The position numbers and the translations under genes are program-made. DNA of 64,000 bases from assembly GCA_013343275.1 (NCBI GenBank), contig CP046106.1, positions 186,001-250,000 of the forward strand, given 5' to 3'. The notes under the pieces were generated by a model. It saw only the letters and a program-made list of their open reading frames with translations. It made no database searches and was not told where the DNA came from. Shown here one piece after another: positions 23,684-31,662 of the stretch (the stretch's first letter is position 1; each line of letters begins with the position of its first letter). This stretch comes from Candidatus Nanohaloarchaea archaeon (lineage in GTDB: Archaea; Nanohalarchaeota; Nanosalinia; Nanosalinales; Nanosalinaceae).

Positions 23684-24679
23684 ATGGTTGACAGTTTTTC
23701 AGGAAGTTTTGAGGAGATAGCAGGTTTTCAACCTCTCTACAAAGGTTATAGAGAAGCCAGGAAAGGAAAGCGTTACAGTGGAGAAGTCCTAAGTTTCTCC
23801 AAGGATTTAGATAAGAATCTTCACGAACTCTCCAACAGCCTTTTCGCTGGTAGTTACAGGTCTAAGGGTTTCAAGAAGTTTAAGCTGTTTGATCCGAAGG
23901 AAAGAGAGATTTCTGCTCCTTATTTTCGTGATCGTATCGTCCACCGCTCTCTCCACCGCTCTCTGGAGCCTTTCTTTGACAGGAAATTTATTGAGGATTC
24001 TTTTGCGTGTAGAAAAGGTAAAGGCACTCACGCTGGTGTTGATAAAGCACAGGAGTTTATGCGAAAACAGGATGCGGATTACTTTCTGAAATGTGATGTT
24101 AAAGGATACTTTGACAGCGTTGACCACAGTATTTTGCTGGATATGCTGAAAAGGCAGATCAGGGACGAGAAAATAATCGAATTGATACAGGCTATCTTGT
24201 CAGTTTCAGGCAGTAAAGGTATTCCGATCGGCACTCTGTACAGCCAGTTGTTCGCCAACATCTATCTTAACAGGTTCGATAATTTTGTGAAACAAGGCCT
24301 TCAGGAGGATTACTATGTGCGGTACATGGATGATTTTGTGTTTTTCAGTGATTCAAAGCAGAGACTGCACGAACTTAGAGAGGCCTGTAAAGGATACTTG
24401 GCTGATGAGTTGGATCTTGAGATCCCTTACAGCAAAACTACTTTGGAACCGGTGAACAAAGGTTTGACTTTTCTCGGGTACAGGATTTTTCCTCAGCACA
24501 GAAAATTGAGGAAGAGGAACAAGAAGAAATTCAGGCAACGACTGGAAAACCAGAAAAGGGCCTTGGAAAAAGGTGAAATTGATTTCTCCGAGTTGAAGGA
24601 TTCGATTGATTCATGGAGAGGTCATGCCAACCATGCTGATACAGAAAATTTGAGGGAGGAGGTTATTGGTGTCCTGTAA
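23684..24679 (+). CDS. DGR reverse transcriptase
   Basis: 331 residues. The RT palm motifs are clear: CDVKGYFDSVDHSILL (catalytic D138), KGIPIGTLYSQLFANIYLN with the DGR-type IGxxxSQ motif (182-188), VRYMDDFVFF (YMDD, 214-217) and LTFLGYRIF. A basic thumb follows (RKLRKRNKKKFRQRLENQKR). There is no maturase or endonuclease domain, which argues against a group II intron. It copies the TR RNA with errors at adenines and sends the cDNA to the VR. Codon use is more AT-rich than in neighbouring genes. Confidence 0.95.
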   Translation: MVDSFSGSFEEIAGFQPLYKGYREARKGKRYSGEVLSFSKDLDKNLHELSNSLFAGSYRSKGFKKFKLFDPKEREISAPYFRDRIVHRSLHRSLEPFFDRKFIEDSFACRKGKGTHAGVDKAQEFMRKQDADYFLKCDVKGYFDSVDHSILLDMLKRQIRDEKIIELIQAILSVSGSKGIPIGTLYSQLFANIYLNRFDNFVKQGLQEDYYVRYMDDFVFFSDSKQRLHELREACKGYLADELDLEIPYSKTTLEPVNKGLTFLGYRIFPQHRKLRKRNKKKFRQRLENQKRALEKGEIDFSELKDSIDSWRGHANHADTENLREEVIGVL

Positions 24680-24742
24680 TTAGGTGGTTGAAATGGTCGG
24701 TGAGATTTGAGATTTGAGGCCTCTGAGTTTCTCACCGGTATT

Positions 24743-24753
24743 AGGTTTAAAAA
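24743..24753 (+). promoter_or_regulatory. TATA box of the L18Ae-prefoldin operon
   Basis: AGGTTTAAAAA is centred about 28 nt before the ATG at 24777. It supports a leaderless start there rather than a longer protein. Confidence 0.5.
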
Positions 24754-24776
24754 GTTCGTCGGTTTCTACCTTTTGT

Positions 24777-24956
24777 ATGACTGTCTACACATTTTCAGGA
24801 GAGATAAATCTCGGGCGAAGCACTCATGGCTTTGAGAGAGAAGTCGAGGCAGAGTCCGAATCGCACGCTGAAGAGAATCTTTACGCAGAACTCGGCAGCG
24901 AGCATTCTATTCCACGAGGAAAAATCAGTATCGAAGACGTTGAAGAAAAAGAGTGA
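24777..24956 (+). CDS. rpl18a: 50S ribosomal protein L18Ae (LX)
   Basis: 59 residues: MTVYTFSGEINLGRSTHGFE, then ENLYAELGSEHSIPRGKISI. This matches archaeal LX/L18a (Rpl20A), including FxGE, AxENLYxxLGS and the R-GKI-I ending. The start at 24777 is set by the family N-terminus and the TATA spacing; the frame extends upstream without homology. It heads the conserved archaeal LX-prefoldin alpha-FtsY gene order. Confidence 0.85.
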   Translation: MTVYTFSGEINLGRSTHGFEREVEAESESHAEENLYAELGSEHSIPRGKISIEDVEEKE

Positions 24957-24961
24957 ATACT

Positions 24962-25378
24962 ATGCCAAATCAGCAAGAGCAGATGCAAAAGTATCAGCAG
25001 CTCCAGCAGCAGATGGAGCAGATTCAGGATTACATGGAAGAAGTAGAAGAGAAAACAGAAGAAATAAAACAGAGTATTGAAGGAGTAGAAGGCCTTGAAG
25101 ATGCTGAAGAAGGAAGCGAGATTCTCGCACCTGTAGGAGAGGCCGCATACGTAAAGGCCGAACTGAAGGATACTGACCATGTAATGGTCAATATCGGCGG
25201 TGGAACACATCAGGAGAAAGACCGCGAAGGAGCAGTCGAGGCACTGGAAGAGAAAAGAGAGAACCTGGAAGAGACACAGAGCCAGCTAGAGCAGAAACTG
25301 CAGCAGGTTCAGCAGCAGCTTCAGCAGATCCAGCAGCAGCTTCAGCAACAGCAGCAACAGGCCCAGCAGGAAGAATAA
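24962..25378 (+). CDS. pfdA: Prefoldin alpha subunit
   Basis: 138 residues from the ATG at 24962. Two long coiled-coil helices flank a central beta region (ILAPVGEAAYVKAEL, HVMVNIGGGTHQEKD), the layout of prefoldin alpha/GimC5, which hands unfolded proteins to the chaperonin. The C-terminal helix ends in a glutamine-rich tail (QQQLQQIQQQLQQQQQQ), an unusual composition. A GTG at 24953 overlapping the L18Ae stop is an alternative start. Confidence 0.88.
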   Translation: MPNQQEQMQKYQQLQQQMEQIQDYMEEVEEKTEEIKQSIEGVEGLEDAEEGSEILAPVGEAAYVKAELKDTDHVMVNIGGGTHQEKDREGAVEALEEKRENLEETQSQLEQKLQQVQQQLQQIQQQLQQQQQQAQQEE

Positions 25379-25500
25379 ATTCTTCCTCACATATTTCTTC
25401 TACTTTTACCTATAATTTCTCTACGAATTTGAACTGAGAAGTAACTGCTTTAGGTGTTTCCGACCTAATTTTATTCTTTGGATGTCAACTAGAACTTGTT

Positions 25501-26385
25501 ATGTTAGAAAAGTTCAAGGACTCAGTCAAGGATTTCTCATCCAGCGTAAAAAGCAAGGTCGCAGAGAAAGAACTGGATGAAGACACACTTAACCCGTTAC
25601 TGGAAGATCTCAGACTCCAACTTCTCCAGAACAATGTATCTCTGGAGGCAGCAGAGGCAATAGAGGAGGAACTACGGGAAAAGCTTCTGGGCCAGGAAGT
25701 TACACGTGGCAAGGTACAGGAGACTGTAGATGAGGCCGTTGAAGAAGTACTCCTTGAACTGCTTGACGACAGCTTCGACTTCGAACAGAGACTCGATGAG
25801 GCCGAAGATCCCCCAACAGTGTTCTTCATAGGTTTCAACGGCAGCGGAAAGACAACAACTGTTGCAAAAATGGCACGGAAACTGAAAGATCGCGGGGTAG
25901 TTATGGGCGCCGGTGATACGTTCAGAGCGGCCTCTATCGAACAGCTTGAGGAGCATGGAGAAAATCTAGATGTTAAAGTGATTTCTCACGAATACGAATC
26001 CGATCCAGCAGCTGTGGGATACGATACTGTTGAACACGCGGAGAACGAGGGTAAAGTAGCTCTCGTCGATACCGCTGGCCGTTCTCACGCAGATCAGAAC
26101 CTGATGAATGAACTGGACAAGATGATCAGAGTCAATGAACCGGACGTAACTTTTCTAGTAGTTGATGCGCTGGCAGGGAACGATGTACTGGAACAGGCAG
26201 AGGCCTACGAAGGAATGTTCGACGCAGTAATCGTCACAAAGATGGACGTGGATGAAAACGGAGGCGCAATCATCTCGATAAGCGAGAGATCAGGTAAACC
26301 GGTAGCATTTCTGGGCACAGGCCAGGACTACGACGATATCAGAGAGTTTGATAAAGAGGAGTTTATAGAAAGTATTCTTGAATAG
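25501..26385 (+). CDS. ftsY: Signal recognition particle receptor FtsY
   Basis: SRP GTPase, 294 residues. The N-domain spans 1-100. G1 is GFNGSGKTTTV (111-121), followed by the GDTFRAASIEQL substrate loop. ALVDTAGRSHADQNL is G3, VTKMDVDENGGA is G4 and FLGTGQDYDDIREF is G5. It docks the SRP-ribosome complex at the membrane. It is short, with no acidic N-terminal extension, as is common in archaea. It lies downstream of pfdA after 122 nt and has its own AT-rich upstream region. Confidence 0.95.
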   Translation: MLEKFKDSVKDFSSSVKSKVAEKELDEDTLNPLLEDLRLQLLQNNVSLEAAEAIEEELREKLLGQEVTRGKVQETVDEAVEEVLLELLDDSFDFEQRLDEAEDPPTVFFIGFNGSGKTTTVAKMARKLKDRGVVMGAGDTFRAASIEQLEEHGENLDVKVISHEYESDPAAVGYDTVEHAENEGKVALVDTAGRSHADQNLMNELDKMIRVNEPDVTFLVVDALAGNDVLEQAEAYEGMFDAVIVTKMDVDENGGAIISISERSGKPVAFLGTGQDYDDIREFDKEEFIESILE

Positions 26386-26403
26386 AAGGCCTTTTCAAAT
26401 TTA

Positions 26404-27033
26404 CTAGTGCTGCTGTAGGGTTTCTGGGCGGCCTACGTAGCACTCTATTTCTTTCAGGTCGTTGGCCATGATTCTGGCGATTGTTCTATGGTTTCCGTCA
26501 TTGATTGCGCCCCAGGTATTGTCTATCTCCCAGTCTTTTTCTCCATGTTCTCTGTTCATTCTTTCACGTTTCCTGATGACTTTTCCGGGATGTACAATCC
26601 ACGGGGCGAATTCGTCCAGAATCTCATGTACCTCCTTCAAGGCCTCTATGTACTTTACACTGCGATACTTCTCGGGGTCTGCACTTCTGACAAAATCTAT
26701 AACATCTGGAAGCGAACCTGAAATCACTTCTGGAGGCAATCCCATTGCGTGGGGAAGAGTAGTTCCCAGATCCTCCACTTTGACAGTTTCTTTACTCCAT
26801 GAACAGTCCTCAAATATCTCCGATCGATGCTCGGGGTTATCGTCCAGCTCCCACAACATCTCAATCTTTTCCGAGCGGCTGTAGTTCTTAGATCGATATT
26901 CTGCTTTAACTTCCTCTACAACCTTTCTCAACCCCTTCTCAGGACGGGCCTGAATGATCATTTCCTGAATCCCTCTCTGCTTGCATAGTTGCCACAGAAG
27001 ATAACTGTTGATGGCCTCTTCAGAATAGTCCAT
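26404..27033 (-). CDS. ParB/sulfiredoxin-like fold protein (hypothetical)
   Basis: About 209 residues from the ATG at 27033. The C-terminal part WGAINDGNHRTIARIMANDL and CYVGRP resembles the ParB/Srx motif (DGxHR...A) that binds nucleotide or DNA. The N-terminal helical half is not recognised. A TTG 9 nt upstream is possible, but the TATA-like TATTTTAG about 28 nt before the ATG favours 27033. Function unknown. Confidence 0.5.
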   Translation of the reverse strand: MDYSEEAINSYLLWQLCKQRGIQEMIIQARPEKGLRKVVEEVKAEYRSKNYSRSEKIEMLWELDDNPEHRSEIFEDCSWSKETVKVEDLGTTLPHAMGLPPEVISGSLPDVIDFVRSADPEKYRSVKYIEALKEVHEILDEFAPWIVHPGKVIRKRERMNREHGEKDWEIDNTWGAINDGNHRTIARIMANDLKEIECYVGRPETLQQH

Positions 27034-27124
27034 AGAGAACAAATGGTTGTCAAGAATCTAAAATAGTTGCTAAAAACCTACTTAACCTGAATCGAGAAGT
27101 AAGAAAAGAGTATATTTGTATATT

Positions 27125-27472
27125 TTATTGCAGGGCCTTCTGGCGTTCCATCCTGTCTTCCATTGATTTCTCCAGTTCCTGGAGCTTGGACTTTAGTGGG
27201 GCCATGTCATCTCCTACATCGTCCATCTTGATCTGTCGGCCGCTACTGCTGGAGCCTTCCTGGATTCTCTGCTTCCTCATCACGGATAGCAGGTGGTTGA
27301 CTTCGGCAACAAGCTGTTCGTACTCCTTCATCTCTGCCTCTATGTAGGAAATCTCTTCTTCGAACTCTGCTCTGAGTTCGTGAGTAACCTCTTCTTTAAG
27401 CTCGTTTTTCATCTGGTCCTTGTTGAGGCCGAACTTCCTACGCACTGTCCTGTAAAACTTTTCCATGCCCAT
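27125..27472 (-). CDS. Coiled-coil hypothetical protein
   Basis: 115 residues, nearly all helical and charged: MGMEKFYRTVRRKFGLNKDQ, then a heptad-like Glu/Lys region (about 20-70), a serine-rich break (GSSSSGRQ) and a second helix (LKSKLQELEKSMEDRMERQK). No domain recognised. It follows the RNase H-like gene at 39 nt on the same strand and may share its transcript. Confidence 0.55.
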   Translation of the reverse strand: MGMEKFYRTVRRKFGLNKDQMKNELKEEVTHELRAEFEEEISYIEAEMKEYEQLVAEVNHLLSVMRKQRIQEGSSSSGRQIKMDDVGDDMAPLKSKLQELEKSMEDRMERQKALQ

Positions 27473-27511
27473 AACTATTACCTGTATTTACTCATTGCTC
27501 GTAAAACTCTT

Positions 27512-28066
27512 TTAAGCTTTTTGAGAGTCTTCTGATTCTTCGGCTTCTTCATCCCCGTCAAGGTTCTGAGGAACTACAATACCTAGATCCTTGAACTGAC
27601 CCTGCTGGTAGAAACGGGCTGTAATAGCGCCGAGAGCTGCATCGAACTCATCGGCAGAATGAATATCTTCTGTCTCAACACCGAACGAACGCAGGCCATC
27701 ATCACTGTGGATAGCCAGTTCGTCAGCAGTAATCTGAGGCTCGAAACGGATGAACTCGGGGCAGTCCTGGCCTAGATGCTGCCTGCAACCAGCCTTCAAG
27801 GCCTCGAAGCGCTTAACTTTCTCACCTTCGTGGGATACAGGAGTGAAGATATGGCCTTCCTCCTTCAGCTCTTCTTCGTTCTTGTTGAACTCCTTCAGGC
27901 TGGTCTCATCGCTGACATCAGCGGCCAGCACTTCAGGATTCTTCTCATCCAGAAGTTCAATTATCTCTTCATTGCTTTCAACACTGTAGGTTTCAAGTTC
28001 CTCATCCAGAAAAGCCAGGCCACATTCACGGCCCGGCGTGTCTTTCAGTATCAAGCCTGCAATCAT
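27512..28066 (-). CDS. RNase H-like fold protein (DUF429-like)
   Basis: 184 residues. An N-terminal beta strand pattern (MIAGLILKDTPGRECGLAFL) with EVLAADVS and the late FDAALGAITARFYQQGQ segment recalls DUF429/COG2410 predicted nucleases of the RNase H fold. A cysteine/phenylalanine segment (GQDCPEFIRFEP) lies between. The tail is highly acidic. Catalytic acidic residues cannot be assigned with confidence, so activity is uncertain. Confidence 0.5.
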   Translation of the reverse strand: MIAGLILKDTPGRECGLAFLDEELETYSVESNEEIIELLDEKNPEVLAADVSDETSLKEFNKNEEELKEEGHIFTPVSHEGEKVKRFEALKAGCRQHLGQDCPEFIRFEPQITADELAIHSDDGLRSFGVETEDIHSADEFDAALGAITARFYQQGQFKDLGIVVPQNLDGDEEAEESEDSQKA

Positions 28067-28088
28067 TCGAAAACACCTCTTGTCTCTG

Positions 28089-28910
28089 TCATCTTTCTAC
28101 TTTCACCTTCTTCCTCATACTTCTACGTTTGTCGAAATCTTTTAACGAACGGTTCCTGCTCTTCGCCTCCGCAAGCTCTCTTTCATCGACAAACTCCTCA
28201 AGCTTCCGCAGGAAATCATGCAGGGCCTTGTTGAAGTCTCCTGGTCTCTCGTAGAAACTGAAGGTTCCTGCATCCTGAATAATACTTATCTGAGGGCCTG
28301 GCTTCAATGATCGGATGAACTCGATGTCCGAGAAGCGGTCTTCCTCGGCGTGAACCACCATGGAGTGCTTTACCGGTTTCTCAATGCTGTAGTTCTTATA
28401 GTATTCTTTGAATGTGCTGTAGTCTGGCATCTCGATATCGTTGACGAAGTTCTTCACGACCTCGTACTTTGCGTACTCCGAGAAAAGCAGTTTTTTCACG
28501 AGCTTGGGTTCGCTGCATCCCAGTCTCTTGATCATCTGGTAAACTATCTGCGGCGGTTTCTTGCTGAACTTATCTCTGTTGCCAGTGGTAACAAGACCTA
28601 CAACGTTCTCGTTGTACTCCATCTTCTGCGCTATACTGTTTCCGAGGTGGTGTGAAACAATTACTGCATTGTTAATGTCGTCCTGGTTCAGTATTTCTTT
28701 CAGACACTCTATTTCCCCTGCTCGACTTCTTTTGCTGGTTGTCGGCTGGAAAGCAATGGTCTTGAATTCTCGTGAAAAATATTTGATCTGGTGCTTCCAC
28801 AGCTCCGGGTTAAAACCGCTTGGGAGGAAAACCAGCTGGATAGAAGAGTCTTCATCTGACTCAAAATAATGCATATTCCTGTCTCCAACTCTCCTTATCG
28901 GAAAATCCAT
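28089..28910 (-). CDS. Alpha/beta-hydrolase fold protein, catalytic residues missing
   Basis: 273 residues. The fold pattern is visible: LVFLPSGFNPELWKHQIKYF, the nucleophile-elbow position VIVSHHLGNSIAQ, the acid position VVHAEEDRFSD and the last-strand region IIQDAGTFSFYERP. In active enzymes the elbow is GxSxG and the late motif GHxxxxE; here the serine is H and the histidine is T. It is therefore predicted to be a pseudo-hydrolase. A basic C-terminal tail (about residues 240-273) follows. Confidence 0.6.
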   Translation of the reverse strand: MDFPIRRVGDRNMHYFESDEDSSIQLVFLPSGFNPELWKHQIKYFSREFKTIAFQPTTSKRSRAGEIECLKEILNQDDINNAVIVSHHLGNSIAQKMEYNENVVGLVTTGNRDKFSKKPPQIVYQMIKRLGCSEPKLVKKLLFSEYAKYEVVKNFVNDIEMPDYSTFKEYYKNYSIEKPVKHSMVVHAEEDRFSDIEFIRSLKPGPQISIIQDAGTFSFYERPGDFNKALHDFLRKLEEFVDERELAEAKSRNRSLKDFDKRRSMRKKVKVER

Positions 28911-28930
28911 CGTAAGACAAGTATGACCTG

Positions 28931-28945
28931 AAAAACTTTTATTCC
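28931..28945. promoter_or_regulatory. Shared AT box between divergent genes
   Basis: AAAAACTTTTATTCC is centred about 28 nt from the minus-strand ATG (28910) and 30 nt from the plus-strand GTG (28968). It could serve as a bidirectional TATA element. Confidence 0.35.
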
Positions 28946-28967
28946 TTTAAACCATGAAACAGTTCCA

Positions 28968-29309
28968 GTGCCCAACAACAAGACGCTAGGATACACATTT
29001 ATCACAGCTCTAGCAGCAACAACAGGATACTTCGCATACCAGAGAACCAGCGCTGCATCAGCAGTATTCGTGATCTTCGCCACAGCATGGATTCTATACA
29101 GATTCACCAGCTACGAGAAAATCTGGGACTTCCTCGGCTACTTCATCAAACCACCGATGCTGGCATTCATCGCACTCCTGATCGGCACCACCTACTTCAT
29201 CTTCGAAGGCCACCTGCTCAACATCTCGCTCAAGTACGGCCTCGGCATAGCACTGCTTGGAGCAGCACTAGCAATGTGGCTCTACAAATACTGGAACATC
29301 GGAGGCTGA
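28968..29309 (+). CDS. Small four-helix membrane protein
   Basis: 113 residues starting at GTG. Four hydrophobic helices are readable (TLGYTFITALAATTGYFAY, AVFVIFATAWILY, MLAFIALLIGTTYFIF, GLGIALLGAALAMWLY). No catalytic residues or known family. It precedes srp54 by 45 nt but srp54 has its own TATA-like box, so linkage is uncertain. Confidence 0.55.
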   Translation: MPNNKTLGYTFITALAATTGYFAYQRTSAASAVFVIFATAWILYRFTSYEKIWDFLGYFIKPPMLAFIALLIGTTYFIFEGHLLNISLKYGLGIALLGAALAMWLYKYWNIGG

Positions 29310-29354
29310 CCCAAGAGGCCCAGTAATTTAATCTTTCCTAGTTAAACCTACAAC

Positions 29355-30647
29355 ATGTTCGACAGGATCAAGGAATCAGTACAGAAATTCTCCCGCAAAA
29401 GTGTAGCGGACAAGGAAGCAGTCGAAGAACTGGTTAAAGATATACAGAGAGATCTGATCCAGGCCGACGTCGATGTATCACTGGTATCAGATATCAGCGA
29501 CGACATAAGAGAAAAGGCCCTGGAAGACGAAGTACCTTCAGGCCTCACAAGGAAAGAACACGTACTCGAAATAGTATACAACAAATTAGAGGAACTTCTA
29601 GGCGACGAAGCCGAAATAGAGATCGAACCACAGACAATACTACTGGCAGGCCTCTACGGAGCAGGAAAGACAACCACTACAGGAAAGCTCGCTGATTTCT
29701 ACAGGAAGCGAGGCCTCAAGGTTGGAGTGATCGCAGCAGACACCGACAGACCTGCAGCGTACGACCAGTTGAAGCAGATAGCGGAAGACGTCGATGTAGA
29801 GTTCTACGGAGAGAAGGATGCTGAGGATCCTGTCAAAGTTGTAGAGAACGGTAAACAGGCCCTTGATGTCGATGTCTTAATCGTGGATTCTGCCGGGCGA
29901 AACTCGCTTAACGAGGAACTCAGCGAGGAACTTTCACAGATGGAGGCCTCGCTTCAACCCGATGAGAAATACTTGGTTATGCCGGCAGATATCGGTCAGT
30001 CAGCGAAGAAACAGGCCGAACAGTTCGATGATGCAGTTGGTATTACCGGTGTAATTGTTACTAAGATGGATTCCTCGGCTAAAGGTGGTGGAGCACTGGT
30101 AGCATGCGAGCACTCCGGGGCCCAGGTGAAGTTTGTCGGTACAGGAGAACAGATGCAGGACCTGGATGTCTACGATCCTGTCGAGTTCGTCTCCCAGATG
30201 ATCGGCCAACCAGACCTTGAATCGCTGCTCGAAAAGATCGAGGACCTGGATACAGATCCTGAGGCCCTTCTGGAAGGAGACTTCACACTGGAGGATTTCC
30301 AGGACCAGATGGCTCAGGTAACTGATACCGGTATGATGGAGGAGATGTTCCAGCAACTACCGATAGGAGGATCACAGATACCTGACAATATCTCGAACAT
30401 GACCGAGGGAAAGATCCAGAGCTACTCGGTTATCATGGACTCCATGACTGACGAAGAGAAAAAGGATCCATCGATTATCAAGAGGGATAGAATTGAGAGA
30501 ATTGCTGAAGGTTCCGGAAAGACTGAGAGAGATGTCCGTGACCTGTTGAAGCATTACCGGCAGACAAAGAACATGATGGATAAGTTCGACAAGAAATCTC
30601 TGAAGCGTGGAAACATGCAGGATATGATGAAAAACCTGGGCTTCTGA
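29355..30647 (+). CDS. srp54: Signal recognition particle protein SRP54
   Basis: 430 residues. N-domain 1-90. The GTPase G1 is LAGLYGAGKTTTTGKL (97-112). VDSAGRNSLNEELSEEL is G3, VTKMDSSAKGGGAL is G4 and FVGTGEQMQDL is G5. The C-terminal M domain (about 300-430) contains the GxxP-like IGGSQIPDNIS loop and the RIAEGSGKTERDV signal/RNA-binding helix. It pairs with the SRP RNA and FtsY, both encoded in this window. Confidence 0.96.
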   Translation: MFDRIKESVQKFSRKSVADKEAVEELVKDIQRDLIQADVDVSLVSDISDDIREKALEDEVPSGLTRKEHVLEIVYNKLEELLGDEAEIEIEPQTILLAGLYGAGKTTTTGKLADFYRKRGLKVGVIAADTDRPAAYDQLKQIAEDVDVEFYGEKDAEDPVKVVENGKQALDVDVLIVDSAGRNSLNEELSEELSQMEASLQPDEKYLVMPADIGQSAKKQAEQFDDAVGITGVIVTKMDSSAKGGGALVACEHSGAQVKFVGTGEQMQDLDVYDPVEFVSQMIGQPDLESLLEKIEDLDTDPEALLEGDFTLEDFQDQMAQVTDTGMMEEMFQQLPIGGSQIPDNISNMTEGKIQSYSVIMDSMTDEEKKDPSIIKRDRIERIAEGSGKTERDVRDLLKHYRQTKNMMDKFDKKSLKRGNMQDMMKNLGF

Positions 30648-30667
30648 AACTCTAGGCACTCCAGACT

Positions 30668-30973
30668 TTAAGGCTTTAACTCCTTGTTCTTGATCTCTTC
30701 ACGGATCTCATCTATATCTTCGTCGTCGTAGAACTTTCTTTTACCCAGTCGTCTCTCAATCATCTCTTCTTTCTCAAGGTATTCTTTCTGGACATCTTCA
30801 TCAAGCATTGAGAGTTTGGCGTGTGCGGTCTCAGAGGAAACCGTTAAACTATCTATTACAGAAAGCCATTTGGAGGGAATATTGTAGTCGATGCTGGAGA
30901 GGGCTCTAGTTACTCCTAGAGAGGCCATCAAAATCTTCTTTCTCAGCTCCTGCCGTAAACTTCTTTTCTTCAT
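30668..30973 (-). CDS. Hypothetical charged helical protein
   Basis: 101 residues, basic N-terminus (MKKRSLRQELRKKI) and acidic C-terminus (DDEDIDEIREEIKNKE). A central segment MASLGVTRALSSIDYNIPSK is less charged. No domain recognised. It is convergent with srp54 (20-nt gap) and divergent from the phosphoesterase gene. Confidence 0.5.
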   Translation of the reverse strand: MKKRSLRQELRKKILMASLGVTRALSSIDYNIPSKWLSVIDSLTVSSETAHAKLSMLDEDVQKEYLEKEEMIERRLGKRKFYDDEDIDEIREEIKNKELKP

Positions 30974-31078
30974 TATCGGTCATCTATTCAACCCCTCCTG
31001 CATAAACATAGCCCCCGTATTAAACCCTCTTGATCCCTGCTATATAAAATATTCCGAGGCCCAGAGTTACCTGTTACA

Positions 31079-31621
31079 ATGATCGCAGTAGTATCCGACT
31101 CACATGTTCCGACCAGGGCAGAGAAAATACCTGAAGAATACAGGGAGAAGATGAAAGAGGCAGAACTGACAGTCCACGCCGGAGACTTCGCGGAAAAACC
31201 TGTTTACAACAGTATAGATGAGTATGGAGAACTTGTAGCAGTAAAGGGCAACTGCGACTTCTTCGATCTACCTAACAGCGAAACTTTCGAGAGAAAAAGT
31301 CTAAAATTCGGAGTCTACCATGGAACCGGGATCAACCCTCGTGGAGATCAGGAAACCCTGGCAAAGATCGCGCAGGAAGACCTGGAAGCCGATGTACTTA
31401 TTCACGGCCACTCCCATCAAGAAGAAATAGCGAAGGAAGACGGTGTAATACTTCTCAACCCCGGTAGCTGCACAGGGGTAGGCGGAGGATCTGCGAGACC
31501 TTCCAACCCGACAATGATGGAAGTAGAGCTGGAAGACGGAGAACTGGAGGCCCGGATTCTGGAGAAAGATGAGGAGTCCGGAGAGATCTCCGTTAAGGAA
31601 TCCCGAACTTTCGAAATCTAG
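31079..31621 (+). CDS. Metallophosphoesterase, YfcE/MJ0936 family
   Basis: 180 residues. The dimetal site is complete: SDSHVP (D-x-H), HAGDF (GD), GNCDFF (GNxD; H replaced by F), VYHGTG, and LIHGHSHQE (GHSH). NPGSCTG near residue 127 is typical of the YfcE/MJ0936 phosphodiesterases. GNCD is common in archaeal members. It likely hydrolyses phosphodiester bonds; the natural substrate is not known. TATA-like CTATATAAAA lies about 30-35 nt upstream of the ATG. Confidence 0.88.
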   Translation: MIAVVSDSHVPTRAEKIPEEYREKMKEAELTVHAGDFAEKPVYNSIDEYGELVAVKGNCDFFDLPNSETFERKSLKFGVYHGTGINPRGDQETLAKIAQEDLEADVLIHGHSHQEEIAKEDGVILLNPGSCTGVGGGSARPSNPTMMEVELEDGELEARILEKDEESGEISVKESRTFEI

Positions 31622-31662
31622 AAGGGTTATCCCATAAAAGATTGCCTTTCTCATCCAAGTCC

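Larger units (their letters stand above)
22419..24679 (+). mobile_element. Diversity-generating retroelement (VR, two Avd-like genes, TR, RT)
   Basis: The gene order target/VR, avd-like, avd, TR, RT on one strand is the classic DGR cassette. TR and VR differ only at template adenines, the RT has the DGR-type motif 4, and the target ends in a C-type-lectin-like domain. No integrase, capsid or other phage gene is near; the flanks are a regulator-like gene and the L18Ae-prefoldin-FtsY cluster, so it is a chromosomal cassette. The core from 21.93 to 24.29 kb lacks the AGGCCT palindrome common elsewhere in the window. Confidence 0.93.

Noticed and set aside
23684-24679. Reverse transcriptase as part of a group II intron or retron
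   Set aside because: There is no maturase/X domain, no intron RNA domains V-VI and no msr/msd. The IGxxxSQ motif and TR/VR pair point to a DGR.
24714-24776. N-terminal extension of L18Ae
   Set aside because: The extra 21 residues have no similarity to the family and contain the promoter.
20721-24956. Prophage or provirus carrying the DGR
   Set aside because: No integrase, terminase, capsid or tail gene; both flanks are ordinary cellular genes.
25270-25378. CAG/GCA-rich tandem repeat as an independent repeat element
   Set aside because: It is the coding sequence for the glutamine-rich coiled-coil tail of prefoldin alpha.
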